Translations under genes and position numbers: made by a program
Shown: one piece after another, positions 48,701 to 52,690 of the stretch
How positions within the stretch are numbered: position 1 is the first letter of the stretch
Layout of the letters: each line of letters begins with the position of its first letter
The notes under the pieces: generated by a model
Databases searched by the model: none
What the model saw: only the letters and a program-made list of their open reading frames with translations
What the model was told of the DNA's origin: nothing
Assembly: GCF_037975245.1 (NCBI RefSeq)
Contig: NC_092578.1
Location: forward strand, 184,001 to 248,000
Source: Apostichopus japonicus
Lineage: Eukaryota > Echinodermata > Holothuroidea > Aspidochirotida > Stichopodidae
Direction of reading: 5' to 3'
DNA length: 64,000 nucleotides

Positions 48701-48889
48701 AACTGGTTTGCCATTGACTTATGTATATTTCCTTTAGATTCTACAGTTTCTCACCTCAATTTCAAAACAGTGTTCCGAATCATCCAGAAATATAATCAAA
48801 CACCTAATTTTCTTCTCCAAACGCTCACGCGCCAGCTCATTGGCTCGTACATTGTATGAACCACTGGTGGTTCGTTGTTTTCTGGACAT
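569..48889 (-). CDS. PTPN4: FERM-PDZ protein tyrosine phosphatase (PTPN3/PTPN4 family), 5' half of the gene, 13 exons
   Basis: Spliced CDS on the minus strand, exons in gene order: 48889-48755, 39049-38890, 35766-35649, 35086-35034, 31998-31878, 30303-30216, 28071-27919, 24772-24606, 22189-22124, 13076-12957, 11715-11653, 3278-3152, 706-569. All boundaries are GT-AG and the phases agree across every junction, giving 503 codons with no stop. The product shows FERM F1 (about residues 11-98), F2 (99-225), F3 (226-320), a FERM-adjacent segment (to about 365), a Ser-rich linker and a PDZ start (465-503) with the FGF carboxylate-binding loop. These match the PTPN3/PTPN4/Ptpmeg family from memory of family motifs. 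Family members are cytosolic, cortical tyrosine phosphatases; FERM targets the membrane and PDZ binds C-terminal peptides and restrains the catalytic domain. The rest of the PDZ and the phosphatase domain are outside the window. Invertebrates usually have one gene for vertebrate PTPN3 and PTPN4, so the symbol means the pair. Confidence 0.93.
720..1690. repeat. composite minisatellite (98- and about 86-bp subunits) containing copies of the PDZ-exon 3' splice site
   Basis: Eleven or so copies of a unit beginning CTCAAGGGTTACAACAG and containing TTGTACACAATTAGGCTC. Two subunit types alternate in a higher-order pattern: a longer one with CTAGTCTAAAAGTTAACAAC (about 811, 1074, 1344 and 1528) and a shorter one with CACTATTAGTTAACAGT. 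The longer subunit, read on the minus strand, reproduces the polypyrimidine tract and TTTTAG acceptor of the exon at 569-706, including about 48 nt of upstream intron. Positions 1691-1874 are a non-repeated spacer. Confidence 0.9.
1875..3090. repeat. 110-bp minisatellite, about 11 copies
   Basis: The unit contains AGTCATGTGTAACATTTAAA, GGAGTTTTGTGAAGAAG and CTGAGGTTGGGAGCTATATT. Copies start at about 1888, 1997, 2107, 2217 and so on at 110-bp spacing with a few substitutions each. With the preceding array it makes up most of the 2.4-kb intron 707-3151. It ends about 60 bp from the donor of the exon at 3152-3278. Confidence 0.95.
3152..3278 (-). CDS. PTPN4: PTPN3/4 exon, linker before PDZ
   Basis: 127 nt, acceptor TTTTTGCAG, donor GTAATT, phases 2 in and 0 out. 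It encodes an acidic linker ([20 protein letters not shown]) ending QTNGIQL. It is the phase 2-to-0 exon required between the 11653-11715 exon and the PDZ exon. The linker is shorter than in vertebrate PTPN4 and I see no PPxLPPK-like stretch, so another small exon may have been missed. Confidence 0.82.
3279..3629. other. intron, no recognised feature
   Basis: AT-rich intronic DNA. A short stretch at about 3573-3602 (CATCTCTACATGCTGTTAGT) recurs at about 6818-6845, suggesting a repeat boundary next to the Penelope-like fragment. Confidence 0.5.
3630..4310 (+). mobile_element. Penelope-like element, 5'-truncated 3' end (GIY-YIG C-terminus and tail)
   Basis: From about 3636 an open frame reads [14 protein letters not shown], then [12 protein letters not shown] and [17 protein letters not shown], stopping at the TAA after QERHD (about 3876-3878). 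This order (RF.EHR, PVA.HFN.PGH, E..WI..L.T..P.GLN) is the C-terminal part of the GIY-YIG endonuclease fused to reverse transcriptase in Penelope-like elements. The reverse transcriptase is missing, so the copy is dead. A CT-rich 3' region and a hairpin (4201-4234) follow. The end near 4310 is estimated. Confidence 0.75.
4201..4234 (+). other. imperfect hairpin in the Penelope-like tail
   Basis: Outer arms GCGTTT (4201-4206) and AAACGC (4229-4234) and inner arms GATCCT (4213-4218) and AGGATC (4222-4227) enclose a purine internal loop GAAGAA. It superficially resembles the CUGANGA-stem-GAAA module of the hammerhead ribozymes found in Penelope-like elements. However, the invariant first C is U, and the GAAAC bases pair upstream rather than in a stem III, so activity is not supported. 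Confidence 0.4.
4311..5085. other. intron, no gene; poly-C tract
   Basis: Contains a C-rich tract at about 4350-4372 and no coding signal or repeat structure that I recognise. Confidence 0.5.
5086..6366. repeat. 67-bp minisatellite, about 19 nearly identical copies
   Basis: The unit contains GCTGGGGCATCTTACTATCA and GACTTATGGCCTGGTACACA, with exact 67-bp spacing (for example 5223, 5290). Copies differ mainly at single sites (AGCGCT/AGTGCT, CTAGAC/CTGGAC). This is among the most homogeneous arrays in the window, pointing to recent expansion or gene conversion. Confidence 0.95.
6640..6845 (+). repeat. diverged relative of the Penelope-like tail region
   Basis: Contains TTTGATCCTGACATAGGATGG, a degraded version of the hairpin at 4207-4230, then TAGGCATCAATTACTTACAT (compare TAGGCATCAATTAGTTACAT at about 4268) and CAGGTCATCTCTACATGCTG (compare about 3569). 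The order differs from the 3630-4310 copy, so this may be a rearranged or older copy. The rest of 6367-7149 shows nothing recognisable. Confidence 0.4.
7150..9717. repeat. 77-bp minisatellite, about 33 copies, with higher-order blocks
   Basis: The unit contains AATCAGATGAGTAAAGGGTT, TGGTCTAGTGTTGTTATTAT and CAAAGCTTTGAACAGAACAA. A variable segment is either CCCCCACCC(C/A)C or CACAGGCCTCC. A run of five units is duplicated: variants starting GAACAGGACAAGCATGCAAA at about 7517 recur at about 7903 (5 x 77 bp), followed by the same variant order. Confidence 0.95.
9718..10389. other. intron with a diverged Penelope-like tail fragment and a poly-C tract
   Basis: At about 9818-9875, GAGTTCTTGCTAGGATGGAA followed by CCTCTACCTTTTACATAT resembles the hairpin and downstream part of the 4201-4260 tail. 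A C run lies at about 10245-10257. Nothing else is recognised. Confidence 0.35.
10390..11450. repeat. 69-bp minisatellite, about 15 copies
   Basis: The unit contains ACCTTAACCAAACATCTATG, TCACAACTGTTTCCTTACCC and AAAGACATCAAGCACTGTGT. Because 69 is a multiple of three, long repetitive open frames appear on the plus strand, but they have no coding support. The first and last copies are more diverged. It lies about 200 bp downstream, in gene sense, of the small exon 11653-11715. Confidence 0.95.
11653..11715 (-). CDS. PTPN4: PTPN3/4 small linker exon (inferred)
   Basis: 63 nt, acceptor TGGTCTAG after a long pyrimidine tract (minus strand from about 11745), donor GTATGA, phases 2 in and 2 out. 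It would encode [20 protein letters not shown]. The linker is poorly conserved, so support comes from the good splice sites, open frame and correct phase rather than clear homology. Confidence 0.65.
11716..12956. repeat. intron with degenerate tandem repeats
   Basis: Loose repetition is visible at about 12300-12660: AAAGGTACC, TTTCAGGGACAATCA and AAATTGAAAGGTACCTTTCA recur at roughly 65-85 bp. A short ACCATGGTCACTT direct repeat lies at about 11972-12000. This looks like a decayed minisatellite. The rest of the intron is not recognisable. Confidence 0.5.
12957..13076 (-). CDS. PTPN4: PTPN3/4 exon, linker after FERM
   Basis: 120 nt, acceptor GTGCAAAG, donor GTTGGT, phases 2 in and 2 out. It encodes RSPSKR followed by a basic and Ser-rich segment, then [14 protein letters not shown]. 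Both the RSPSKP box and the ETQSLPSRSP box of PTPN4 have counterparts in the same order. The RSLPSR segment looks like a phosphorylation and 14-3-3-type site, by inference only. Confidence 0.88.
13077..14325. other. intron, no recognised feature
   Basis: AT-rich intronic DNA upstream of the exon at 12957-13076, without homology-bearing frames or clear repeats. Confidence 0.5.
14326..15870. repeat. 94-bp minisatellite, left part, about 16 copies, split by an L2-type element
   Basis: The unit contains TCTCCATTCAGGTCCCACCC, CTACTGTCTTTCATTCAGTG and CTAGCGGACATTCACGTTAT. Units are 94 bp, or 95 bp in variants reading ATATTATCATC. The array stops at CTGTCTTT (15870) and resumes at CATTCAGTGG (19595); joining these ends restores a normal unit. 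Confidence 0.95.
15871..19594 (-). mobile_element. L2/CR1-type non-LTR retrotransposon inserted in the 94-bp minisatellite
   Basis: About 3724 bp, minus-oriented, the same sense as the host gene. The 3' end shows the L2/CR1-like CTGTACAGCGCTTCGAGA and GGCGCTTTATAAGTAGTA followed by an (ATT)n tail. The 5' side has about 310 bp before the first ATG. One long EN-RT frame is present; no separate ORF1 is seen, so it may be a single-ORF type or 5'-truncated. Both flanks are the same minisatellite and rejoin without gain or loss of more than a few bases. No target-site duplication beyond about 3 bp is visible. Confidence 0.92.
16123..19284 (-). pseudogene. L2/CR1-type endonuclease-reverse transcriptase ORF with one premature stop
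   Basis: From the first ATG (19284-19282; another Met pair lies 4-5 codons on) the frame runs 1053 codons to TAA at 16123-16125, broken once by TGA at 16597-16599 (codon 896). APE-type endonuclease: WNAG (N114), TESW (E141), GDFN (D258), TLDLI and SDHSP (D324, H325). Reverse transcriptase: [21 protein letters not shown] (D685), [10 protein letters not shown] and YADD (775-778). After the stop the frame continues with [17 protein letters not shown] and LHWLPL..RI.YK, ending KTYLFSCF. The frame is otherwise intact, with catalytic residues present. The TGA (CGA to TGA is the simplest origin) would remove about 157 residues of the conserved C-terminal domain. Confidence 0.92.
19595..19865. repeat. 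94-bp minisatellite, right part, about 2.5 copies
   Basis: Continues the array interrupted at 15870 with the same unit; the final copy (from about 19800) is diverged (TCTTCCATTCAGGTGCCACT). Confidence 0.95.
19866..22123. other. intron, no recognised feature
   Basis: About 2.2 kb of AT-rich intronic DNA. Small open frames are present on both strands but none shows a recognisable domain or splice context. Confidence 0.5.
22124..22189 (-). CDS. PTPN4: PTPN3/4 small exon, FERM-adjacent region
   Basis: 66 nt, acceptor GTTCCCAG after a pyrimidine-rich tract, donor GTGAGG, phases 2 in and 2 out. It encodes SGRTEVQT, matching the diagnostic family motif CGRTEVQS, then a charged helix ([10 protein letters not shown]). 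This motif separates the PTPN3/4 group from other FERM proteins. Confidence 0.92.
22240..23150. repeat. 120-bp minisatellite, about 7.5 copies
   Basis: AATTGAAAGCATG recurs at about 22272, 22391, 22511, 22631, 22751, 22871, 22991 and 23111. The unit also holds GAATCGATATTGCATACATT and ACAACACTAGGGACAGTGAA. The unit is 40 codons, so a repetitive minus-strand frame stays open for 222 codons. The array starts about 50 bp from the acceptor of exon 22124-22189, and its first unit is partly similar to that flank. Confidence 0.95.
23151..24159. other. intron, no recognised feature
   Basis: About 1 kb between two minisatellites with no coding signal or repeat that I can name. Confidence 0.5.
24160..24604. 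repeat. 46-bp minisatellite, about 9.5 copies, containing copies of a 5' splice site
   Basis: The unit contains TATAGAAATCCCTTATTAAT, CCTAGATGTTTATAGTG and TATACCTATA. On the minus strand TATACCTATA reads TATAG-GTATA, identical to the last exon bases plus donor of the exon at 24606-24772. The array abuts the exon: the sequence TATACCTATAT is shared up to 24611, where the exon continues CTGAAC and the repeat continues AGAAAT. Confidence 0.92.
24606..24772 (-). CDS. PTPN4: PTPN3/4 exon, FERM F3 end and FERM-adjacent start
   Basis: 167 nt, acceptor TTGTCTTACAG, donor GTATAC, phases 0 in and 2 out. It contains [19 protein letters not shown] followed by VEHHTFFRL, the terminal F3 helix that is near-invariant in PTPN3/PTPN4, then [10 protein letters not shown], the start of the FERM-adjacent region. 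The last bases of the exon and its donor are shared with the neighbouring minisatellite unit (24160-24604), so the array carries several copies of this donor site. Confidence 0.95.
24773..27918. other. 3.1-kb intron, no recognised feature
   Basis: The longest stretch among the FERM exons without a clear minisatellite. Contains A-rich segments (about 25665-25725) and short unconvincing frames only. Confidence 0.5.
27919..28071 (-). CDS. PTPN4: PTPN3/4 exon, FERM F3 (PH-like lobe)
   Basis: 153 nt, exactly 51 codons, phase 0 at both ends, acceptor CCATTAG and donor GTGAGA. It encodes the F3 strands [16 protein letters not shown] and the signature [17 protein letters not shown], very close to FPW.KIVKISFK.KQFF of PTPN4 and related FERM proteins. 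Confidence 0.96.
28072..28589. other. intron, no recognised feature
   Basis: AT-rich intronic sequence between exon 27919-28071 and the 33-bp-based array; nothing recognisable. Confidence 0.5.
28590..29750. repeat. 33-bp-based minisatellite with higher-order units
   Basis: The core TGGACTACATCGGTTATTTG plus ATAGACGCTGTCC repeats at about 33 bp. Variants such as AAGATAGATAGCCGCTGTCC lengthen units. A longer block starting AGGGTTTATTTGATAGACGC and including CCCGGGGTGAGACTTTGG recurs at about 28922, 29036 and 29596. Confidence 0.93.
29751..30215. other. intron, no recognised feature
   Basis: Non-repetitive intronic DNA next to the donor of exon 30216-30303. Confidence 0.5.
30216..30303 (-). 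CDS. PTPN4: PTPN3/4 exon, FERM F2-F3 junction
   Basis: 88 nt, acceptor AAACAG, donor GTCAGT, phases 2 in and 0 out. The peptide [20 protein letters not shown] plus YGIDLHLAR matches the family motif GLSPAEAE..YLN.AR.LELYGVE.H.AR, the last F2 helix and start of F3. Confidence 0.95.
30415..31165. repeat. about 76-bp minisatellite, about 10 copies
   Basis: CATACTCTCCCAAATGACCA and TGGTTCTGAGGATTAATGAG recur at roughly 76 bp, with moderate divergence and small indels. It begins about 110 bp from the acceptor of exon 30216-30303. Confidence 0.92.
31166..31877. other. intron, no recognised feature
   Basis: About 0.7 kb of intronic DNA; a 69-codon plus-strand frame at 31622-31831 has no recognisable similarity. 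Confidence 0.5.
31878..31998 (-). CDS. PTPN4: PTPN3/4 exon, FERM F2
   Basis: 121 nt, acceptor GTTTCCAG, donor GTGAGC, phases 1 in and 2 out. It encodes LGDFDAQEH, then [12 protein letters not shown] and a helix ending VVRLHKSN, aligning with the GDYD..E....YLS.Y.F.PNQ and I..LH segments of PTPN4. The intron upstream of its acceptor is almost entirely a 91-bp minisatellite, which begins about 20 bp from this acceptor. Confidence 0.94.
32022..34982. repeat. 91-bp minisatellite, about 32 copies, filling an intron
   Basis: The unit contains ACATCTGTAGTGATTCTACT, GTTATACTAGAAACTGTCAA and AACCTAAAAGGACACCAGTA, with exact 91-bp spacing (32041, 32132). The intron is 31999-35033 (3035 nt), so about 97% of it is array. 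Variant units carrying AAGAATTCAGAAAC recur at about 33303, 34030 and 34305, showing multi-unit duplication. Each unit read on the minus strand contains CCTTTTAG-GTTGAT, an acceptor-like string. Confidence 0.96.
35034..35086 (-). CDS. PTPN4: PTPN3/4 small exon, FERM F2
   Basis: A 53-nt exon with acceptor TTTGCAG and donor GTAATT, phases 2 in and 1 out. It encodes the split Arg138, then [17 protein letters not shown], matching the family pattern RL.C....A.LASF.VQ at the F2 helix that follows the F1-F2 boundary. Too short to stand out as an ORF; its identity rests on homology plus correct phase on both sides. Confidence 0.92.
35140..35450. repeat. degenerate short tandem repeat, about 30-bp unit
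   Basis: GTAATAACAACTTATCTGTG and AGTAAA(G/A)TAAAT recur irregularly at about 25-35 bp. It occupies about half of the small intron 35087-35648. Confidence 0.75.
35649..35766 (-). CDS. PTPN4: PTPN3/4 exon, FERM F1-F2 junction
   Basis: 118 nt, acceptor a T-run plus AG, donor GTATGT, phases 1 in and 2 out. It encodes residues 99-137 and part of 138. [20 protein letters not shown] is the usual F1-F2 transition (VKFFV.DP..L.EE.TRYQ) and is followed by LQLKKDIL, the first helix of F2. Confidence 0.95.
35767..36897. other. intron, no recognised feature
   Basis: About 1.1 kb of intronic DNA up to the target-site duplication of the hAT-type element. Opposite-strand overlapping frames at 36532-37020 lack any recognisable domain. 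Confidence 0.5.
36898..38538. mobile_element. non-autonomous hAT-type DNA transposon with perfect 8-bp target duplication
   Basis: The element spans 36906-38530 (1625 bp). The ends are TAGGGTTGGGCGATAT and its exact inverted complement. Both flanks are ATTGAAAC (36898-36905 and 38531-38538), a perfect 8-bp duplication, as hAT transposases make. Subterminal ATTATCGCGATAAT palindromes lie near each end. There is no transposase-like frame. Inside is a GC-rich block (about 38274-38360) with a CCCCTGGACCCC direct repeat, unlike the AT-rich surroundings. It lies in the intron between exons 35649-35766 and 38890-39049. Confidence 0.88.
38408..38439. other. 32-bp perfect palindrome inside the hAT-type element
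   Basis: The half GTTTTTAGCGTGTTCG is followed directly by its reverse complement, with no loop. It sits between the GC-rich block and the right end of the element and could extrude as a cruciform or mark an internal join. Confidence 0.9.
38539..38889. other. intron, no recognised feature
   Basis: Unremarkable sequence between the hAT-type element and the donor of exon 38890-39049. Confidence 0.5.
38890..39049 (-). CDS. PTPN4: PTPN3/4 exon, FERM F1 C-terminal part
   Basis: 160 nt, entering in phase 0 after acceptor TTTGCAG and leaving in phase 1 before donor GTATGT. It encodes residues 46-98 and one base of 99. It contains [14 protein letters not shown] and [13 protein letters not shown], direct equivalents of the F1 signature of FERM phosphatases (KHLDL..DYFGL, then WLDP.K.IRKQLK). 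This is one of the best conserved pieces of the gene in the window. Confidence 0.95.
39050..39588. other. intron, no recognised feature
   Basis: Unremarkable intron between exon 38890-39049 and a minisatellite. Confidence 0.5.
39589..40150. repeat. about 45-bp minisatellite, about 12 copies
   Basis: TGGAACACTACCCTATAAGA and ACAGAACAGTTTATACACAT recur with a spacing of about 40-50 bp and frequent small indels. A 29-bp piece of the unit recurs in inverted orientation at 41493-41521. Confidence 0.92.
40151..40870. other. intron, no recognised feature
   Basis: About 0.7 kb. A stretch near 40682-40730 (CTTTATTCCAGTATAAATTA) looks like a retroelement tail, but I cannot assign it. Confidence 0.4.
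40871..41414. mobile_element. 544-bp inverted-repeat element with 35-bp perfect terminal repeats
   Basis: The left arm 40871-40905 (CCCGCTTACCTGTCTCCCCA...) is the exact reverse complement of 41380-41414. The interior has no coding capacity. No target-site duplication is evident from the flanks (GAGTGA and GAACGA), so the superfamily is unknown. Confidence 0.8.
41493..41521 (-). repeat. inverted copy of part of the 39589-40150 minisatellite unit
   Basis: CTTATAGGGTAGTGTTCCAT and the next nine bases are the exact reverse complement of the array unit (ACATAAATGG...CCCTATAAG). It lies 79 bp beyond the 544-bp inverted-repeat element, so array and inverted piece flank that element. Confidence 0.85.
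41975..44410. repeat. complex diverged repeat of about 300-410-bp modules ending in CA tract and palindrome
   Basis: About six diverged modules share TGACCTTTGGTGACCTTGGA, CATGACCGTTAAGTTTGAAA, AACTTGTCCAAAAATATCAA, AACTTTGACCTC and ACTTCGCACACGAAGGTCA (for example from about 42282, 42678, 43089, 43384 and 44044). Some carry an additional segment with AGGTCA clusters and CAACTCCCAACCCTAACGG. The block ends with CAAAAACAATAGGGCACACC, a CA tract (44331-44363), CAACCTGACTGCATAGG and CCTTTTGCTAAAGCAAGG, then AACCAAAAA. It looks like an interspersed element with internal amplification; no protein is encoded. Confidence 0.8.
42545..42578 (+). promoter_or_regulatory. cluster of nuclear-receptor-type half-sites (DR4, DR5, DR1)
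   Basis: AGGTCA-4-AGGTCA-5-AGGTCA-1-GGGTCA in direct orientation. The same cluster, with small variation, occurs at 42944-42987 (one extra DR4) and 43909-43942. Spacings match classic receptor heterodimer elements, but the repeats are low in diversity, so any function is inference. Confidence 0.4.
44411..46487. other. intron, no recognised feature
   Basis: About 2 kb of AT-rich intronic DNA; no domain-bearing frames and no clear repeats. Confidence 0.5.
46488..47965. repeat. 65-bp minisatellite, about 22 copies
   Basis: The unit contains CACATTCTGTGTTGAACAGC, AGACCAGCCATGAAGAATAA and CCAGACAGATAGACACCATG. Units alternate among PuAC-variant spacers (CAGATAGACA, CAGTAAGACA, CTGTTAGACA), giving mosaic variants. 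Three units equal 65 codons, so long repetitive minus-strand frames arise without coding meaning. Confidence 0.95.
47966..48754. other. intron; poly-C tract and a small hairpin
   Basis: A C run at about 48086-48100 and an inverted repeat GGGACACAAGC / GCTTGTGTCCC (about 48245-48297). Otherwise unremarkable up to the donor of the start-codon exon. Confidence 0.5.
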
Positions 48890-48944
48890 TCCTCCCAGTC
48901 TTGCAATGTTGACGCATTTACCCACGAGAGAATGTAGTCCACTC
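48755..48944 (-). CDS. PTPN4: PTPN3/4 exon with start codon, FERM F1 beginning
   Basis: The acceptor CCTTAG lies at 48945-48950 and the exon starts at 48944. Positions 48944-48890 are 5' UTR; no stop interrupts the ATG frame there, but this is the first ATG in frame. CDS runs from ATG 48889-48887 to 48755 (45 codons), followed by donor GTGAGA. The motif [10 protein letters not shown] corresponds to the highly conserved YNVRASELA start of PTPN4. It is followed by a short basic stretch and the F1 strands (LIIFLDD, CFEIE). The start choice fits the family, whose FERM domain begins a few residues after the initiator Met. The exon ends in phase 0. Confidence 0.93.
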
Positions 48945-49969
48945 CTAAGGAATAATAAAGAACCATAAAACCAACAGTACTGGTGATTCCTTGAACAGCA
49001 ATGTACAGCGCACATTTAAAGTTTACAACACATACAAGATTTTCAATTTCTGATCTGTAATGACATTTGACTGTACAGGACATTTCAACTGCACCGTAAG
49101 CAAAAGGTTTCTTTCAATCACTTAAGTAGGCCTATATACTGTAATGTATCCAGTATTATGCTCATCCATCTGAACTTTCAGACACCCAGCTCTGATGACC
49201 TCAACAGGACTGACTTCTACAAATGCAAAATGATTCTTCAATCTTGTGCTCCCTCAGAAGTATCGATTCAATAATCTCTGTTTTCCTTAATTTTAATATC
49301 AAGTCTACAACCCATTTTATACAAACAGGCCTTCATGGCTGCAGAAATTCCCTCAAGTTTTAGTAAGGTATCAAAAACACACATGGAGACTAACCCATAC
49401 CTATGAAACATAACAATTGGAAAAGACTATCACATTGTTAAATTGTTTATGCAGTCTTCCAGCAATACAAGTGACTTCATGAAACATAGCAGTTATTAAA
49501 ATTGACAAAATGTTATCATATCTATTATCTACCAGAAAACCACAAGGATTAGTGATTCCTTGCCACATTCATGAGAACATTTAATACTATGCCCATCCTC
49601 TGGAAAATGAAACTGACCTGAAAAAAATTAAAGTGACCCAACTTGGTAGTTTTTGTATTAGAAGGATACCTCTGAAACTGTTTACTTTCCCATGGGCACA
49701 TTGTACTGTATGGATGAGCAATATATCCTTCGCATTGCATACTCGAACCACTGATCTCTACAGTGCCTTGAACATTTTCACTGCTAAACCCCTAAAGTCG
49801 ATCTATGTACTACAGTCATTGATCAATGCTTTGATTTGTAAATAATGGCGTTTATGAGGTTTTCAGACTAATGATGACCTGAGACTGAGTGCTACAAATA
49901 AAGGCAGGATCTCTGCCTGAACCAGTGAAACCAAGCTTTTAACTTTGAAGTTATAGTGTTTACAAGGTT
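48945..49969. other. 5' intron, no recognised feature
   Basis: About 1 kb upstream of the start-codon exon without repeats or coding similarity. Confidence 0.5.
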
Positions 49970-50445
49970 TTAAGCTTTTCATTTCTGTTGATCTTAGAAA
50001 CCTCTATTGACCTCAGATGACCTTTCACCTCTACATAACATGATAGGTTGTTTTCAACTCAATAGGGTTACAGAGTAGATTGTAATTACTAAGTACAGTA
50101 TGAAGATCATTCAAGCTTTAATTTTGGAGTTATTGTGTTTACAAGGTTTCATACGTTGCCTTTTGCTGACCTCAAATCCACTTTGACCTCCATAGAAAAC
50201 AATAAGGTTCTTGAAATCACTAATATGGGTCCACATACCATGCTTCAAGTAGGGAGTAAAAATATCATGTTTACAAGGTTTCCAGAATTCCCCCCCCCCC
50301 CCCTGTTGACTTCCCATGACTTTTGACCTCCACAATATGAGTTCTTTCAGAATTCCCCCCCTGTTGACTTCCCATGACCTTTGACCCCCACAATATGAGT
50401 TCTTGTGCGTACAGGACCACATATATTCCTTATGTCTTCTGGCAA
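49970..50445. repeat. interspersed repeat fragment with GTGTTTACAAGGTTT/TGACCTTTGACCTCC modules
   Basis: Modules with GTGTTTACAAGGTTT, TTGACCTCAGATGACCTTTC and AATAGGGTT or CAATAAGGTTC repeat about every 150 bp. The last part is a local duplication (AATTCCCCCCC...GTTGACTTCCCATGAC, about 50286 and 50351). It is related to the repeats at 52140-52690. Confidence 0.65.
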
Positions 50446-51033
50446 GGAATCAAAATGCACTTCCATGAAGAAATGAAGTGATTCAGTTCCTAGCAATAGT
50501 GGAGGGACAGGATGAAGAATACAAGTTGCATGTACCAACTATTGCATGCAGTAGATTACCCAATATTAAGTGGGAAAACCCCCCATCTCATGAATGTCTT
50601 AAACCATGGCAACGAGAAACAAGTAAAACTGCCCACAGTGACAAAGAAGTAGAGATTTGCCTATAAATACACATTTCAACAGTTTCAAGCTCTTGCACAA
50701 AGAGTCACTTCAAGAGAGTTCACACTTACCACTGATTGTCAGTTGTCAAGGAAAATGCTTCTACATTCTAACTGGCAGCTGAACTCCCAGATGAAGAAAT
50801 AGACAGAAAGAACAGACTTAATACAAAATAGTCTTCACTTCTCTTGGGCTTGTACAAAACCTATGGAAGAGAACAAATGATGTACAAAGAAGGTGAAACA
50901 ATTACCAGTTAAAAATATACTTTCTCAAAAGACAGCAGTTAAATAACAAATTGAAGCCTTTATATTTTCTTTCTCCTTTCTTTAACTTTTTGTTGTTGCT
51001 TCTTTTGCCATTGGTTGCTAGTTTTTTTCCTTG
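50446..51033. other. 5' intron, nothing recognised apart from the candidate UTR exon
   Basis: Non-repetitive DNA containing the weak 42-nt candidate exon at 50730-50771. Confidence 0.4.
50730..50771 (-). other. candidate non-coding 5' UTR exon of the PTPN3/4 gene
   Basis: A good donor (CAGTG then GTAAGTGTG) at 50729 and an acceptor-like CTGCCAG after a pyrimidine-rich tract would define a 42-nt exon upstream of the start-codon exon. There is no coding signal and no homology, so this is only splice-site pattern matching; an acceptor slightly further upstream is also possible. Confidence 0.2.
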
Positions 51034-51635
51034 TTAAAGCAGCATTTTGCATCCTTTTCTATGATTTTTCTCAACCTCACTGATTCCACTTTGCCATAAT
51101 GACATACATAACTAGCTAATCTATTTATATTTTACTTCAAATGGTGGCATAAAAGTCGAAAAATTTGCAACTTTCAACTTTGTTGCTCTCCAAGATATTT
51201 TCCGTTGGGAACCCAATAAACCTCGCCCATAATATGAATATTTAAACACTACGAACGTCATTCACAAATACGTAATATAACACCACGCTTGATTTGTCTA
51301 CAGTCTATATGGCATAACAACTCCCTGGTTGTACCATGGAGGTCTTGAATCTATTTTTAGCAACGGCTCATAACTAAACCTGCATCTCTGATTGGTTGAA
51401 TTCAAACTAGTGGGTTTGGCGGAATTGTATGCGATTAATTTTAACTGTGGAATTTGTCGAGGACACTCTTCTCATTACCGACATAAATCGTTAATTACTC
51501 GCTAATTACCGCTCTTGGCAGGGTGAAACTTGGATGGTATCTTAGTTTGCTGAGTTATGATTGATATATGTAAAAAAATCGATGTATATGCTAAAAAGGT
51601 GGAAAAAAGTGACCCAACGCAAAATGCTGCTTTAA
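51034..51635. mobile_element. 602-bp inverted-repeat element flanked by TTAA
   Basis: TTAAAGCAGCATTTTGC at 51034-51050 is matched exactly by its reverse complement at 51619-51635. If TTAA is the duplicated target, the terminal repeat is AGCAGCATTTTGC. TTAA targets are used by piggyBac-like elements, but the usual CC start is absent. The interior has no coding frame and holds several TCGTTAATTA-like motifs. Confidence 0.7.
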
Positions 51636-52139
51636 GTTATGAAGAGTAAACCAATTTGAAAATTCAGAGCAAAACTACTGCTGAACTAATGCTATAACTG
51701 CATGACGCATGTCTCGGCATAAAACTAGCCTTTCTCATTGAACATGAAAAGAGAACACCTTTTCACTAAGTTAACGAAATAAGGCGAACAATGCCACACA
51801 CACTAGGAAAATGATGTATATCAGTTTGCTGAGTTTTTTATTGTTCAGGTATGTTAGGCATGGTATGTGCAAAAGTGTATTAAGAATTGGAACAATCGCC
51901 AAATGTCTTGATCACCAGAATGAAATTCAGTGTCTTCAACACTGGATCAAAGCTATGTGTGTTAAGGTGTCAGAATTATACAAAGTTCAAATGTCTCTAA
52001 CATTACACCATACGCCAAATGCATTCAACACCAGAATGAAATTCAGTGTCTTCAACATTAGATCAAATTTGTCCTCAACACTAGAGTGAGCCAATCGACC
52101 AATATCACCCACATCTGTGTTTTCACACAGAGTTGTGAG
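51636..52139. repeat. local direct duplication of about 115 bp
   Basis: CGCCAAATG, then CACCAGAATGAAATTCAGTG and TCTTCAACA, then GGATCAAA or AGATCAAA occur at about 51897 and 52012. The rest of the segment is unremarkable. Confidence 0.7.
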
Positions 52140-52690
52140 GAATCAGGTGAACAAGTCATCATCTCAATGCATTGTGGTTTCCATGATGTAACATGAGCAG
52201 TTTTCTTCATGAATCTGATGTAATGTATAGTGATGGTGTACATGTTTACAAGGGTTACACGATTTGACCGCTGACGACCCCAAATGACCTTTGCCCTCCA
52301 CCGAACACATTAGGCTTCTTTTACACAATGTGGTACTCCTACACACCAAATATGAGGTCTGCCCATGATTCCTTTCTTGAGATATCGTGTTTACAAAGTT
52401 TTCACAATTTGACCCCTGGTGACCCCAATGACCTTTAACCTCCACCAAAAAACTAGAGGCTTATTATACTTAATGTAGTACTTCTACACACAAAATATGA
52501 AATTGGTCTGACCTTCCCTTCTTGAGAAATCGTGTGTACAAGCTGGGCTGCACAAACGCACTCACTCACACACACACCCACACGCACACAAGCGTACACA
52601 CACACGCCATCATGAATGCAATGGTTACGATTATCATCAAAACCAAAAACAGCCCAACAGGGCACTATGGTTCCTTGCTTAGTGGAATAT
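52140..52690. repeat. interspersed repeat with about 150-bp modules and CA-rich terminus
   Basis: Two modules with GTGTTTACAA, TTTGACC.CTG.TGACCCCA and ATGACCTTT.CCCTCCACC, plus CTTCTACACACAAAATATGA, are followed by a CA-rich tract (about 52558-52607) and CACTATGGTTCCTTGCTT. The layout matches the ends at 44331-44410 and 53880-53935. Confidence 0.65.
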
